Positions 1-13,500 of a stretch of 64,000 bases of DNA are shown here, one piece after another. The position numbers were made by a program, and so were the translations under genes. How positions within the stretch are numbered: the first letter of the stretch is position 1; every line of letters starts with the position of its first letter. A model generated the notes under the pieces. It was given only the letters and a program-made list of their open reading frames with translations, made no database searches and had not been told where the DNA came from. Origin of the DNA: Prosapia bicincta (Eukaryota > Arthropoda > Insecta > Hemiptera > Cercopidae); assembly GCA_036971475.1 (NCBI GenBank), contig JBAIZL010000004.1:63055753-63119752 (forward strand), given 5' to 3'.

Positions 1-400
1 CCCCTCTTCCTTTCCTTATAGATTTGTTACGGGTTTCATCCTAATTTTTCTTTTATCTAGTCAGAACGTTTCTTTCGAAGATTTCTTATTACTTTGGGTG
101 GTAATTTTTGGAAATTTATCAAGCTACAGGTGTTGGGTGTTCGTGCCCTTTCTGCATTGTAAGGGATTTTTCTCTATCAATATAAATGGATATTTTAATG
201 TCTAACTAACGCCCTTCTTCAGTGATTGTTTAACGAAGGCCTACTTCTTCTCATACAATGTAGGCTTTCGAGGTATATTCAAAATTTATGATGTTTTAGG
301 TGGCATGCAGTAACCCTTTGCCAAAACAATATCCTTTGATATTTAGCGACATAGTGGTACGATCTCTTAAAGTTTTATTGATTTACAAATGTTTCAGTAA

Positions 401-403
<3 letters not shown>

Positions 404-466
<63 letters not shown>

Positions 467-494
467 GTGTGTGTGTGTGTGTGTGTGTGTGTGT
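404..494. repeat. (TA)n followed by (TG)n microsatellite
   Basis: An uninterrupted TA dinucleotide array switches directly into a TG array, a compound form seen again at 18,900, 30,969, 41,637 and (as CA then TA) 54,196. The open frame running through it is a low-complexity artefact. Confidence 0.95.
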
Positions 495-532
495 ATTTGT
501 TGTTTTGTAACACTGTTTACTTGTATTCACTT

Positions 533-681
533 ATCACTTTCACTATAAGTACTTAAACAAGAATCTTACTTGGTATTTATGCGAGTTAACTTTCAAAGTT
601 TGGTCGCATCTCCATCATCGGGCATCACTGGCCGGGGGTTGTGGTAGACTGCCTGTTCTTGTTTAAGTACATATAGTGAAA

Positions 682-686
<5 letters not shown>
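533..686. repeat. Hairpin element H1 (inverted repeat beside (TA)n)
   Basis: Positions 533-563 and 656-686 are inverted copies of each other, 31 nt with one mismatch. They enclose about 92 nt that is more GC-rich than its surroundings. A (TG)n array lies 5' and a (TA)n array starts directly at the 3' arm. The form suggests a small non-autonomous element or a hairpin mobilised within TA tracts. Confidence 0.75.

Positions 687-733
<47 letters not shown>
687..733. repeat. (TA)n microsatellite
   Basis: A pure TA array separates hairpin H1 from hairpin H2. Confidence 0.95.
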
Positions 734-736
<3 letters not shown>

Positions 737-766
737 CGTTTTCTTGTTTAATAATTTAAAACAACA

Positions 767-957
767 GGTTATTCAAATACAAGAATATTTTTTAAATTTA
801 TATCCAAAGCTTTTCGTTGGTAAATAGTACCAACATCATCAGGAATGAAAATTACAATAATGTAAGCTATTACACATAGGTAAATGCCTATGGTACTGTT
901 TACCAACGAAAAGCTTTGGATATAAATTAATAAATATTCTTGTATTTAAATAACCTA
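767..957. repeat. Hairpin element H2 (long inverted repeat between (TA)n arrays)
   Basis: Arms of about 66 nt (767-832 and 891-957) are inverted copies with only a few differences, around a loop of about 58 nt. The arms contain AAAGCTTTT and the loop side carries GTACCAACATCATCAGGA. The same arm sequence recurs at 51,186-51,290, and a related one at 59,961-60,149. (TA)n lies on both outer sides. Confidence 0.8.
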
Positions 958-976
958 TGATGTTTAAAAAAAAATT

Positions 977-992
<16 letters not shown>

Positions 993-1034
<42 letters not shown>
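993..1034. repeat. (TA)n microsatellite after a poly(A) run
   Basis: A run of A residues from about 965 leads into a pure TA array, closing the 3' side of hairpin H2. Confidence 0.93.
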
Positions 1035-1037
<3 letters not shown>

Positions 1038-3544
1038 AACGTATATAGAATAACAAACAGACAGCCACAAAAGAGAGAGGGAGAGAAGAGTAATTGAGTG
1101 CATTTACTTTGAGGAACTATTCAGACATTATTTAGGCATGCGGGCCCTAACGACCCCTAACGAGCGGCTTCACCTGCAATATTTACGTAATGCTCTAGCA
1201 AGAATAGACAAATTTCCTCACAAATATAAAATTCCAGTTTCTATAAATTATAATACAAATAAATAATTTCTAATCCATGAAAACATTACTTATATTCTAT
1301 TCCTAAATAAAAACAAAATTCATATTGTTTTTCAAAATATGTTATAGCTATTTAGCCATATTTTTTCTTCACACTCTCTTCCTTCACTGTTAATAATCAC
1401 ATCTATTTTATTCCAGCATAAAATACAATACATCTATTGCTTATAATATTTTTTTGATATTCTAACTGTTTCATTGTATCTGCCAGATATTCTATTATTT
1501 CCTTGTCTGTTCTATCTGAACATCCTTATTTGACAATGTTAGAGAGTAAGTGTAACTTACTTCAAGTATAAGTTTATATATGTTTACGTGAATCTTAAAA
1601 GTAGAGCATTAATAGTAAGGCTGGCTATGCCGTTTACGTTTACTAAAAGTACTCATAAACGCTAAACTATAGGCCATTATAGTGTAATATACCTAATAAC
1701 ATAGCTAAAACCCTCAATAGGAATTATTTTTTTAACAGATATGCCAATTTCTAGTGTTACAATATTCAATTCAGTGGGATACATAGTATCCTACGTTTGA
1801 CAATATCCAAAAGGTCGGACCAATGTAAACAATACATAACCTTGCTTCCCGTAAGGAGATTTGATTTTATGTAAAATACGCCTATAATGTACAGCGTAAT
1901 TTGCATGTCGTCTGCTTATAACTACGCTATAAATGATAGTTTGCAACATAACATTTCGCAATTTCATTGAATTTGGCGACACCTTCAGCTTTAAATTTAT
2001 AGCATTAAGTATTTCAAAGTGGAATGAGATTTACCCTAGGCCTAATTCAGGAATTTGTATTAACGGGTTTTCTATTTATATGTAAAGATTATCTATTTTG
2101 AATTTGTAAAATTGCTGATATTATGAAAAAATACTTGCTTAACTCATTTTATTCCCACCATTTGTTTACCATTTCTCAATATACCTCCCTTATTCTGAAC
2201 CAATAATTTTATTAAATAACAACTTACTATTTGCAACAGAACACCGATAAGAACTCCTTAATTATTGTTGTGAAATGTAAAATTTTTAGGTTACGGTAGA
2301 ACATAGTCGAAAAATACTGTGAGGTTAAGGAGAAATATTTGTGAGCAACTATTTGCTTCGAAGGGAGATGTATATTGCCACTGTGACTGAACATATATCG
2401 TTCGTTCATTGGCAATATTCGTACATGAATATCTCACCGAGGTTAATGCTATAATAAGCAAATATGTAATTAACACAATCGATAGGTAATAAATATATTG
2501 AAACTCTATCAGCGATGGGAAGTTGCCTACGATGCCAAACACTATAAGGTTCTTACAATGAGCGTAGTAAAGATTGTTGCTGGTGTCAACAGATGTAGAC
2601 GCTTTCATAACTTCCATCATTAGATATTCGATTTAAAGATGTATTTGAATTTCATTAGACTTGAATAAAATCTATGTAACCATAATTCTCTCACCTCCGT
2701 CCGAATAAAGCAATAGGCTGAACATCACTTAGTCAAGATTAAAAATAAAAGCTTCAACACGGTTTCCGTTTTAACAAAAATAGGAAAATATGCGTGTACT
2801 CAACCAAACATGAATATAGGAATATCGTAATAAAGAGAATAAATTTACTTGTTAATAAAACATTTAAATTAAGCGCCTTAGGTAAAAAAATAAAAAATTG
2901 TGTTTGTTAGGGTTTTAGATTATCTATTGTTATTTAATATATTCCAGTTGTTAAAGGAGAATATATATTATGGTAATAACTCTATGTTTCAGCCTATTCA
3001 CAAAGTTTATAATTTTGAATGATCATCTCAACTGATTTCTGCTTGATTGTCATTAAATATTTTGTTTGTAGACATTTAAAGTTTGAATTATGGCAATGAC
3101 GTTACCCATTTAGGGACTTGGGGTATACAAAGCTGATTGTAGATTCGAAAATTATATATTTTCTCTTCTTCAAGTTATGAGGTACACATTGTTTATTTCA
3201 GATCTTTCTTCCTAATAGAGTATCGGAAATGAAATTAAACTAAGACATTGTATATCTTGTATGTTTTAATAAAAAACGAATGATGCAAAAAATGAAAAAC
3301 AAAATTGTTTTACCTTATGCTGCATCAATTCCCAGGAGGATAAAATCAATAGTAATTTGACTATCAGAAGCTTCTTTATTCTTGGCATATTTAAGAGTAT
3401 TTATTTTTAAATAGTTGGCACAAAATGGTGTTATATCTCGTAATAATAAAACATTTTACGCTGTATTTGTATTTCAGCCATATGTTTATTGTTTTTTTGC
3501 AGTAATTTACAGGAATACGTGATGAATGAAATGGCACGTCATCG

Positions 3545-3831
3545 TTAGTGTTGGCTTATTATTAAAATATCCAAGACACGAATTTTGCTATTTTCAAAGG
3601 GAGGTTTTCGGGAGATGAATGGATTGAGGTATTTTTTTTCGCTTTTGGGAATTTCATAATTTTTAAATCTGATTCAGATGAATGTCCGTTTTTGAAAAAA
3701 ATACAAATGTAGTATTATTCTTTTTAAACTATTTATTTTATACTACAATACAAACAAATGATGTCACTGCTCAGATTGTCATCTTTTTAGTTTGTCATTA
3801 AATTGACATCAAACTAGTTTCCATTTTTATT
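3545..3831 (+). repeat. 287-bp dispersed repeat, copy 1
   Basis: This segment is nearly identical to 4,995-5,280, in the same orientation 1,450 bp away, with only scattered substitutions and small indels. It ends with a small hairpin around GTTTGTCA and TGACATCAAAC. The pair lacks TG...CA ends and a flanking target duplication, so it is not an LTR pair. Family unknown. Confidence 0.85.
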
Positions 3832-4994
3832 CATGAGTGCAATTTTTATTATCGATTTTGTCACAATTTCATCACCAGCTACAACCCCTTTATTTAAACA
3901 AATGTATGCCCACCTTACAAAATTGCAATATAATTCTAAAAATTGGAATAAATTATGTGTAACGAATGTAAAATATCTTGAGGTGTGTAAAATGTTCATA
4001 ACTCTTAATAAATTAAAGTTCTAGAGCAAATAAAGTTTTACAGTTTTCAAAGGTGAAATGGTTAGGTTTAGAAATAAAATACCTGCACAGTAAATTAAGT
4101 ACAGTATAATTGGAAATTGCAATTAAACGTTGACAAGCGATACTAAAGAGATTTGGGACACGTTTTGTAAAAATGTTAATGTAGCGAACAAATATTTAAG
4201 CAAAGTTAAAACATTTCCAAGAAAATTAAGCAGATTGATGAGAAATATATCAGACAGATCTAATAACCAAGCTTTCCTTGAAAATGAAAGAACAATAAAA
4301 ATTTACCCAGTGGGAAATGGAAATATTAAGTAGAGGTTTAAATTTTGATATTAGGAAAGAGGTACAGATAATTGAATAGATATTATTGATTGGTATAACA
4401 TTTTAAAATGAAACGGATACAAATTGAGCCAGGAAAGCTTGTAAAATATAGATTGTTGAAAATTTAACATTAAAGAATTGAAAATAAGGTCAAGAATAAT
4501 GATTATTAACGAAGTGTTGCACAACAGATTTATCTCAATGCATTTTAGGACCAAATGATGATACAGCTAATCACCTTCAATTGCCAAACTTTATATGAAA
4601 AATTTTGATAGGTAATGAAGAAACAGTTGTATTTTCCTAAACTAAGAAATTGATGTAGAAGATATTCTCAATATTAAAGAGCATATAGAACATTTCTTAA
4701 TTTATTATCAATATATCAACAATCAACATGAAATTTACTCATGAAATATAAGATAATAAATGTTTAGTTTCAAGTATTGGAAACAATAATAATAATAATA
4801 GCCTACTGAATTAGATATAGTGTATTTAAAAAAATACAAATAATGCTGGGTAAATCTTAGTAAATTCTATCATTGTAAATCTCAAATTAGCAGCATTCAA
4901 GTATATGGTCAATAGAATAATTACAATTCCTTTGAATAAAAATAATTTAAAATTTGACAGAATTAAAGAAATAGATGAATTTAATGGATATAAA

Positions 4995-5280
4995 TTAGTG
5001 TTGGCTTATTATTAAAATATCCAAGTCACGAATTTTGTTTTTTCAAAGGGAGGTTTTCGGAAGATGAATGGATTGAGGTATTTTGTTTCGCTTTTGGGAA
5101 TCTCATAGTTTTTAAATCCGATTCAGATGAATGTCCGTTTGTGTAAAAAATACAAATGTAGTATTATTCTTTTTAAATGATTTATTTTATACTACAATAC
5201 AAACAAATGATGTCACTGCTCAGATTGTCATCTTTTTAGTTTGTCATTAAATTGACATCAAACTAGTTTCCATTTTTATT
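4995..5280 (+). repeat. 287-bp dispersed repeat, copy 2
   Basis: Near-identical second copy of 3,545-3,831. The intervening 1.16 kb (3,832-4,994) contains only short AT-rich open frames with no recognisable motif and no ATG start for the longest. Confidence 0.85.
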
Positions 5281-8200
5281 TAATGTTTGATTTTATTTTA
5301 GAATCAATTTAAATTTTAGATGATATTCATCATGCAATATAACCAGTTAAAATCTATAAAAAATCACAACTTCCTAAGGCATACATTTACAAAAATGTTA
5401 CACATTGCACTAAACATAATCCCTGGTGTTGTGGCAGTGAATTGTTCAGAGCTTTCAGAGCAATGGACCGTATTATTTCAATACACAAGTAAATTTAGCT
5501 TCTAGAGGTAGCGGTATATTCAGGATTGTGCTTAACAGCGAAACGACTAAATGAAGCAACAGAAGAGTGTTTTCAATTACACCATCATATGAAAATTGTT
5601 AAAAAAGTTTGTACAAATTAACAAACTCAGAACAAGCAACACAAAATAACTATACAATATTTCTGAAACCAACAATTTGTAAGACAATGCTTTAAAAACA
5701 AAATAAAATAAAAATTTAACACGTTTGACAAAAACATATGAGGAAAATTGTTAAAAAACTGTTTCCCAAAAATTGAATAAAATGGTATGGATTCTTTTGT
5801 ATTACAGAACAAGAAGACAATGCACGTTGTAAATTCCTCGAAAGAATACAATATATTGAGAAATTAACAATGCTAGTAAGTTAAATGGAAGGTAGAGTAT
5901 TGAAATAAAAAGATACAGGTATTGTGAAGGAAAGACCTAACATTGAGATATGAAGATCTATCCAATTATGTTATTATTATTCTTTTGTGTTATTTCAACT
6001 GTATTTTATGGATGCAGCTGAAACTTGTAATTATCCCCTGACGTCTGAGCACAATCTACCTGTCTCTGCAAAAACAACAATTACGAAAATTGTAAGTTTA
6101 TCTATTTTGACAACTCAAAAATATTTCTGCCAAGATTTAGATAAGTTTTGACACTTTGATTTATATTCAATTTACGTTGTGCAAGATTATTACTGAAAAT
6201 CCTAATTGAAAGTACGAATTCAGTTACTGTTCATATAACCATTAATTTTTCATTCAGAAAGCAATTACAAAAGGGAATAGTATCTGAATATTTTTTTCTG
6301 AAGGGCTCCACAATGAGACCTAAGTAGTCGAAATATATACCCCAGTTTAAAATAATCTTTTCATTTAACCTTTACATAACTGTGAAGTGATTTATAAACT
6401 TGGACATTTCTTATTTTAAACGGTTAGAATATACATTCGAAACGAGTTGTGAAATAATTATCCCAAATTAGATAAACTTGAATTCGGTTAGACAATCTCT
6501 AATAATAATATTCTCCACTTTGAATCTTACTTTTTCAGAAGTAATCAATGAAACCTACTTTTGTCTCATGTCAATAAAGAACTACTTTCACTGAACAAAT
6601 GAGTAAATATTTCAGGTGTTTTATAAATGTTTAGCAATGTTATTATAATTCCATATATAATACACTATGTACAATCCCATACACACAATACACTCTAAAT
6701 GTAGAATAGTTTCATAATTTATTACATAGATTAAGTTAACCGAAATCAAACTCAGCTGGTGTATGAGGAATGTAGAATTAGAGCTCAGAGCTAGCAAAAT
6801 ATACAAGATTTTCATGAGAACAATTTTTGTATCAGATTAGAATTGTGAATCATGTGGTACCATCGATAATAGATTATACAGACCGAGATGAGCAGTACAC
6901 ACTTAACCTCAGCAACATCTGATAGTAATATACCTTAACAATCATTCATTTAGTAATAAACAAGAAATAATATCCTAAATTCCAAGTAATTAGGAATATA
7001 ATAAAGAATTTAGTGATACAACCGATTTCCTTGTGTTATTCAGGTTATTATTCCACAAGTTACTCTTGATGTCGGTTTGTATTAGTTTCTCATTTCCTAA
7101 TAATTAACTTTAATAATCTATTAACTTTTACATTTTCCAAAACCTATTATTAGCAGAAACTAACTTGGCATTGTAGACCCTAATTCTGTAAGGCATGGTT
7201 TTACGTATCAAGTCAAGATTTATGATTTTATTATTTGTGTTTAGGATACGGTTCAGGATATTTTATAACTACTCACATGTTATTAACAGAAAACTCCAAA
7301 TGAAAGCAGTAAAATTAAGCCTATAATGTTGTGTTAGTCGACAAAGTTTTCACCCAGATGCGTGACTCGGAAAACGTAGCAGAGTTTGGGGAAATTAAGC
7401 GTTCCTCTCCCGTACGTGAGACGGAAAAGTCGAGCCTAGATTAGAGCGGAGTCGAGTTTATCCCTAATATTATGTGTTTACATTATAGCATAGCGTCAAC
7501 ACAAACACTTGGAAAAATGTTCTTGCAACATTTGGACACATTTAAAATGAAAAAAACACCAAAATTAATTGAAAATGTTAACGTCGAAAGTTTTAAATTA
7601 AAATCTTCTATTTTATGAATCAAACTAGATATGCGTATGACCATTATAAATCAAGTGGAAAAAAATATAAATTATTGTGTAATTTAAGTTAGCTTTTGAT
7701 TATCCGCCACTGTTTCGGCCACTTTTTTCGAATATTATTAGCATCTTTAACCGTATTTTACAGTTAAATATCTGTCAACTACTAGGTCATCTCGCTGTAT
7801 CAATTGTTTACTCGGAAGATATGTGTATGACAAACGGTGTATAGTTATATTTCTATAAATGTGGATATTTGTAGGATATTATTTGTACACATTATTTTGT
7901 ATTCCTTTCATAACTATTCTGCTTTTTTATCAACTATCGTACTTGTTTCGGATTTTGCTATACCAAACTTTATACAACTGAAAAGCTTAGACTTGAAAAC
8001 GGTACTAGTTCCTTACATGTTTTAAAGATTTATGTGACTTATAAAAATATGGAATACTCTTAGCTACTTTAATATTAAATAATGTTTGCTATGATAAAAA
8101 AGAAACGTTGTATACTATAAATGACGTTTAAGAAATTAATTTAGGAAAAAAAACTTTTTTTAATAGGCCTAAACCATCAATCAAAGACAATAGTATTTAT

Positions 8201-8669
8201 TGTAAAAGTTAAATACTTGTAATAAATATTAGGCATAAAAAGGTCTTGAATCTTAAAATATTTATTTTTAGAAAGAAAAAGTAAAATCAACTTGTAATAT
8301 TAGGAAAACTTGACACCTAAGAATCACATAAAAAAATGTATTTATGAAACTATACAGGAAGTTAGACCTTACGAATATCTACAGAAATAAACGAACATTG
8401 TTTTGTTGTTAATATATCATGATGTAAAAGATTTAAAATACTTCAAGCAGTTTTTGATGATTGAAATCTAATGGTGAACTAGGAATATCGTAGGAACGTC
8501 AGAGCAAAATAATTTCAACATAAATTTATATAATGCAGGTTAGTGGTGATTCATACAACATAAATGCATTGAGTGTGATGTTAATATATTTTCGACATAT
8601 TTGAAAATATAAATATATTCTATGTATTGGAGTCAGGCTTTGGGATGTAGTATAATTATATCTAATTAA

Positions 8670-8718
<49 letters not shown>

Positions 8719-10242
8719 TTATGTATTTATCTATTTTGAAAATCAGATTATTATATACATTCTTTTAAATCTAAAACTAGATATAACAAGAAATAATCTT
8801 GTATTTGATCTTTAATGATTAAGTTAACGGTGATGTCAGTGCTGTTTACCGTGTTATAGATACTCATTTTTATATGTATCTGGGGTTGAAGCTTCAGATA
8901 ATATTTTTTATGCAGTTCCTCTTAAACATTATTCGTAATTTGCTATTAGTTGAATTAGACTGAAATTAATAAAATAATGGTAGCATAGGTTTTATCAGAA
9001 TATATTTTCAAGAATAATTCTTTTCGGGTTTAAATATGCGTGTAACAGGTTACGCGTAAAAACATTTCCTCTTTGAATATTTAGGTACAATTTTGTGCGA
9101 AATCGTCTTTTGAAAAATGCAAAATTGTCATTTCTAGGTTTAAAAACCTATACCTTACTGGATAGTTATTTCGGTACTATTATGCTGCATGGCCCCAAAA
9201 CTAAACAGGTAGTCTACATTATTATAAATACTGGTATATTTTAGTATTTTTATTCTTAGAAATAACTATGTTAATAATTATTTAGAATTAAAAATAGAAG
9301 ATAACATAGACCTATATTTATTAAACATAAACATTATGTATGTCTGACCATTAGATTTAATTGTTAATTTAAAGTTATATCTGCTATGATAAAAATACAA
9401 CTAATTTTAAAATATATTTGAGCTATTTTTATAGCATGAGACGAAAATTGATTTATCTTTTGAAACTAATGTAGCGCATTGTGTCAACCACAGGGTGTTA
9501 CGATTTCGTGTTAAATCACAAGCTCAGAAGCTCACAAGCTCACTCTTAAATATGATTTCGGTGTGCATAGAACTGACAAACAATTGGCAGTACTATAGTA
9601 AATGATCTCAAGTAATCATATAACTCTCTGAGTTGTTTTAAGTAGTTAAATTTATAATATAAATGCAGAATAGCTTATACCGTACAATCCATACTATAAA
9701 TAATTGAAGTCATAAATATGGAAGAGGTTGTTTGCAATATATATATTTAAGCATTTAATTTGATCACTCTTCATTATATAGAAAACTAACATTCTCAGTT
9801 TCAGATATAATAAAATATTGAAATAGTATACCCGAAAGGCAAAATAAAAGCATATATTACTGATTTGGCAAAATTTATAAAGGTTTAGTATGAGTCTTTT
9901 TACAGAATAATTATTTCAATATATGACTAAACCCTGGCATTCAACTCAATCCTAAAGAAATTCCCAAATTTTGCAGTAACTACGAAAAAAAAAAATTACG
10001 TCTCTATTTATGTAGGAAAGGTATGTTATATTTTTATCGAAATAAATTTTCTAACATATTTATGCAGTGAACATGAAATAAATGTATTGTTTCATACCTA
10101 CTATTAGGTGCATTAATTATAATTAATTAGTTATAATAAATGTATGCAATATGTTTCAATTTATTTACTTTATTCAGCGTGATATCATTTACGTAGAGCT
10201 GTTTCTAAAGCACATAGTTATTTGTACTGGTAATAGCCTAGT
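5281..10242. other. Gene-poor AT-rich stretch
   Basis: No exon or recognisable gene was found. The longest open frames are under 80 codons, AT-driven, and have no splice context. A slightly GC-richer patch at about 7,330-7,460 shows no recognisable feature. One (TA)n array lies at 8,673-8,714. Confidence 0.55.
8673..8714. repeat. (TA)n microsatellite
   Basis: Pure TA array in non-coding sequence. Confidence 0.95.
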
Positions 10243-10247
10243 ACTGT
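10243..10247. other. 5-bp target-site duplication, left
   Basis: ACTGT directly abuts the left LTR and is repeated at 16,228-16,232 beyond the right LTR. A 5-bp duplication is the usual integrase footprint for BEL/Pao elements and fixes the element borders exactly. Confidence 0.95.
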
Positions 10248-10506
10248 TGTTGTTTCTATAAACTTTTGACACTGCCGCTACAGGCGGAACACTCGTCATA
10301 TTTATATAATTATGCTGGTAATAAAACTTATTTCATATTTAAACACTATTTATTACTTCACATCTTTCTTAAAACAAAACTCTAAACAAAGAACTGAGAA
10401 AAAACTAAAACAATTACAAATCATCTGTTAATTTATATAATGTTCTTTTTCTTTTTTTTTTTCATAGAGGATTGTCATAGAGTATTATATTATTGCATTC
10501 ACAACA
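10248..10506 (-). repeat. 3' LTR of the BEL/Pao element (259 bp)
   Basis: On the minus strand it begins TGTTGT and ends ACAACA, a perfect 6-bp terminal inverted repeat. It matches 15,970-16,227 apart from an 11-versus-10 T run. Minus-strand AATAAA-type sequence in the second half could serve as the poly(A) signal. Confidence 0.96.
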
Positions 10507-10520
10507 TACTCCCACCTTTT
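10507..10520 (-). other. Polypurine tract of the BEL/Pao element
   Basis: On the minus strand AAAAGGTGGGAGTA ends exactly at the 3' LTR. This is the expected place and composition for the primer of plus-strand DNA synthesis. Confidence 0.85.
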
Positions 10521-10569
10521 GAGTTATGGTTTAACTCAAAACATTAAAAAATAGTATATTGTTAAAAGA

Positions 10570-13500
10570 TTAATCAACAAATTTTTGTGGAAGCTTAATT
10601 TGTCTGCCACTTCTTAAATATGTCACAATTTTATTTTCTTTTGTCACATTATCTTCTTCCAGGTGTAGTTCATGTTCATTGGTTTTTGTCACTTTTGGTT
10701 TAATCTTTTCTTTTAATTGTTCTTGGATGGTTTCTTCTTGCATTTCAAGAGGATATAGTCTTTGTATTGGTCTCAATAAACTTCCAAAAGCGGTCTTCAA
10801 TTGCACTAATCTACACACTCCATCTCTACTAATGATAGTCTTTTCTATCAGTCCTATTGGCCAATCAATTCTTTTTTTATTTTCAACTTCAATCAGTACT
10901 AATTCTCCAACTTTCAACTGTCTGCCGTTTTTCTTACTTTTTAAAGCTAATTGTCCTAAATACTCAATCCTAAATCTTTTTCGCAATGCTTCTCTCAGGT
11001 GTTGTCGATAACGTACTCTCTTGTTAAGACTTTTTGTATTTACATGGTCACAATCTGGAACTCCAATTTCTTTTAAGTCATGTAAAAACATATTTGGAGT
11101 AATAGCAGTTAGGTCTGAAGAAGTTTCAGATAAATATGTCAAAGGTCTAGAATTCATGATACTTTCACAATCACATAAGATTGTCTCCATTTCCTCATAA
11201 TCCAATGACGTTTTGCCCAAGGTTTTGCGTAGCAACTGTTTCATGAGTCGGATGAGTCGCTCCCACCATCCGCCCCACCATGCAGCAGAGGGAGGGTTAA
11301 ACCTCCAGTCAATTTGTTGGCATGAGCTATATTTTAAGATAGCATTCCAATCTAGAATTTTAAATGCCTTTTCTGTACCTGTGAAATTGGTACCATTGTC
11401 ACTATATATTATTGATGGTCTTCCTCGCCTTGCAATAAATCTTCTAAGTGTATCTATAAATGCTTCGACAGAAAGAAACTTTACTAACTCCAAATGAACA
11501 GCACGGTATACTGCACAAGTGAATATGCAGATCCAAACTTTACTGCCATCTCGTAGAAACAAAGGTCCCGCAAAATCAATTCCAACCACTTCAAATACTG
11601 CGGCATCTCGTACTCTACTTTCAGGTAAGGGTTGAGTGATTGTTTCTACATTTTTTGAATTATGTCTCTGACAAGGAATACATTTTTTCAAAGTATTACT
11701 TATTGTTTTTCTTCCTCTCAATATCCAATAGTTTTCTCTTAATAAACTTAAGAGACCTTGAACTCCCACATGACATGATCTCTTATGTATTGTAAGAATA
11801 AGAATATCTACAATGTCATGTTTTGATGGTAGAACAACAGGAAATTTAAAATTTTCCAAATCCTTTCTTTCTGTTAATTTTGTCTTTAGCCTTATAATAC
11901 CATCAGCAGCCATAAATGGTGACAATGAAGCCAATTTAGGCTCCCTTATTCCTTCAAATGATTGCTGTTGAACAATTCTAATTATAAAATTGTTAGCTTC
12001 AATAATCTCCTTACATGACAAAACTTTACTCACACACTTTTCCTTCTTTGAGGGGTTACAATTATGAATAAATCTCAGCAACCATGCAAAAACACACACA
12101 ATCTTATCAAAATCATTTGAAAAGTAATAAAACCAATCTTTTGGGTAATTATTACTTAAAAGTGAAGGTGTAGGTCCTTTCTTTTTTTCTAAAGAAATTA
12201 ATTCTTCGTCAGGTTCAGGTTCATTTGATGGCCAGGTATCTTCAGGCAACTTCAACCATGACGGGCCCTCCCACCATCTGGAACTAATCAACCTGGAAAC
12301 TGAACATCCTCTACTGGGCAAGTCTGCTGGATTCATAGTGCCGGGAATGTGCCGCCAAGATGTTCTGGAAGTGAGGCTGCAGATTTCTTCAACTCTATTT
12401 CTAACAAATACTCCCCAGTTTTCTTCTCTTTTAATCCAAGCTATTACTGTAGAAGAGTCACTCCAATAAAAAAATTTAATATTACATTCAAATTTGTTTT
12501 CATCTCTTAATTCTTGCACTACTGAAGAACCTAATCTAGCACCTATAGTAGCAGCCATTAGTTCAAGTCTGGGTATTGTCATCTTCTTTACAGGTGCTAC
12601 ACGTGACTTTGCCTGGATTAGCTGTAATTGAATACATGTACTAAGTTCAAAACGCATAAATACTGCTGTTGAGTACGCAAATTTGCTGGCATCACAAAAT
12701 ATGTGAACTGATACAGAAATGATTACGTCATCCACACCTTGTAGCCATCGTGGAATCTTCATCTCTTTTAATTGATCGAGTTCCTGAAACCATATATTGA
12801 ATCGTTGTTTGATTTCTTCTGGTACTTCTTTGTCCCACCCACAATTATCTTTCCAGCATTCCTGCAATAATAACTTAGGGCATATGGAAATAGGACAAGT
12901 GAATCCAATAGGATCGAACAATCTGTGTGCAGTGGACAATATAACACGTTGTGTTACCAAGTTCTCTTCTAAATTTACTATTTTATGAAAACTCACAGAA
13001 ATTGTGTCTTCTTTCTTGTCCCAGGTGAGACCTAGGACTGAAGCCTCTGTCTTGTCTTCCAGACCAGGTTCAGTATATTCCCATCCTCGCAGCTCAAACT
13101 TTCCCAAAGAAAATATTTGTATTGCTTCTGAAATGAACTGTTTCAAATCCCTTTCATTATTTACACCTGTAACACAGTTATCAACATAGAAACTTTTAAA
13201 CAACGTTTCTATTGTACATTTAGAAAATTGATTGTCTTCAGCACACGGTACTAAATACTTCTGCAGGTGGTAGTTGATGACGGCATTGAGCAAAAATGGA
13301 CTACTTGAGACTCCAAAAACAACTCTTCTATGTCGGAAAATCTTGAGTGATCCATCTGTGTTTTGCCACAGAAATCTTAGGAAATCTCTGTCCTCTTCAT
13401 ACAAACTTATTTGCAAAAACGCCTTTTTTATGTCAGCGATAACTCCTATTTTATAAAGTCGAAAACGTAAAAGCAAAGCTGGTATTATTTCAATTAAGTT

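Larger units (their letters stand above)
1..3544. other. AT-rich non-coding stretch with microsatellites and hairpins
   Basis: No convincing coding exon was seen on either strand. Open frames here are short and lack splice context or recognisable motifs. The stretch holds two inverted-repeat hairpin elements and three (TA)n arrays, listed separately. The rest is ordinary AT-rich sequence. Confidence 0.6.

Noticed and set aside
4130..4333. 67-codon frame between the 287-bp repeats
   Set aside because: It has no ATG start (first codon TTG), no motif and no splice context.
3545..5280. Pair of 287-bp repeats as LTRs of a short retrotransposon
   Set aside because: The repeats lack TG...CA ends, the bases on the outer sides differ (CATCG versus TAATG), and the interior shows no primer site, polypurine tract or coding motif.
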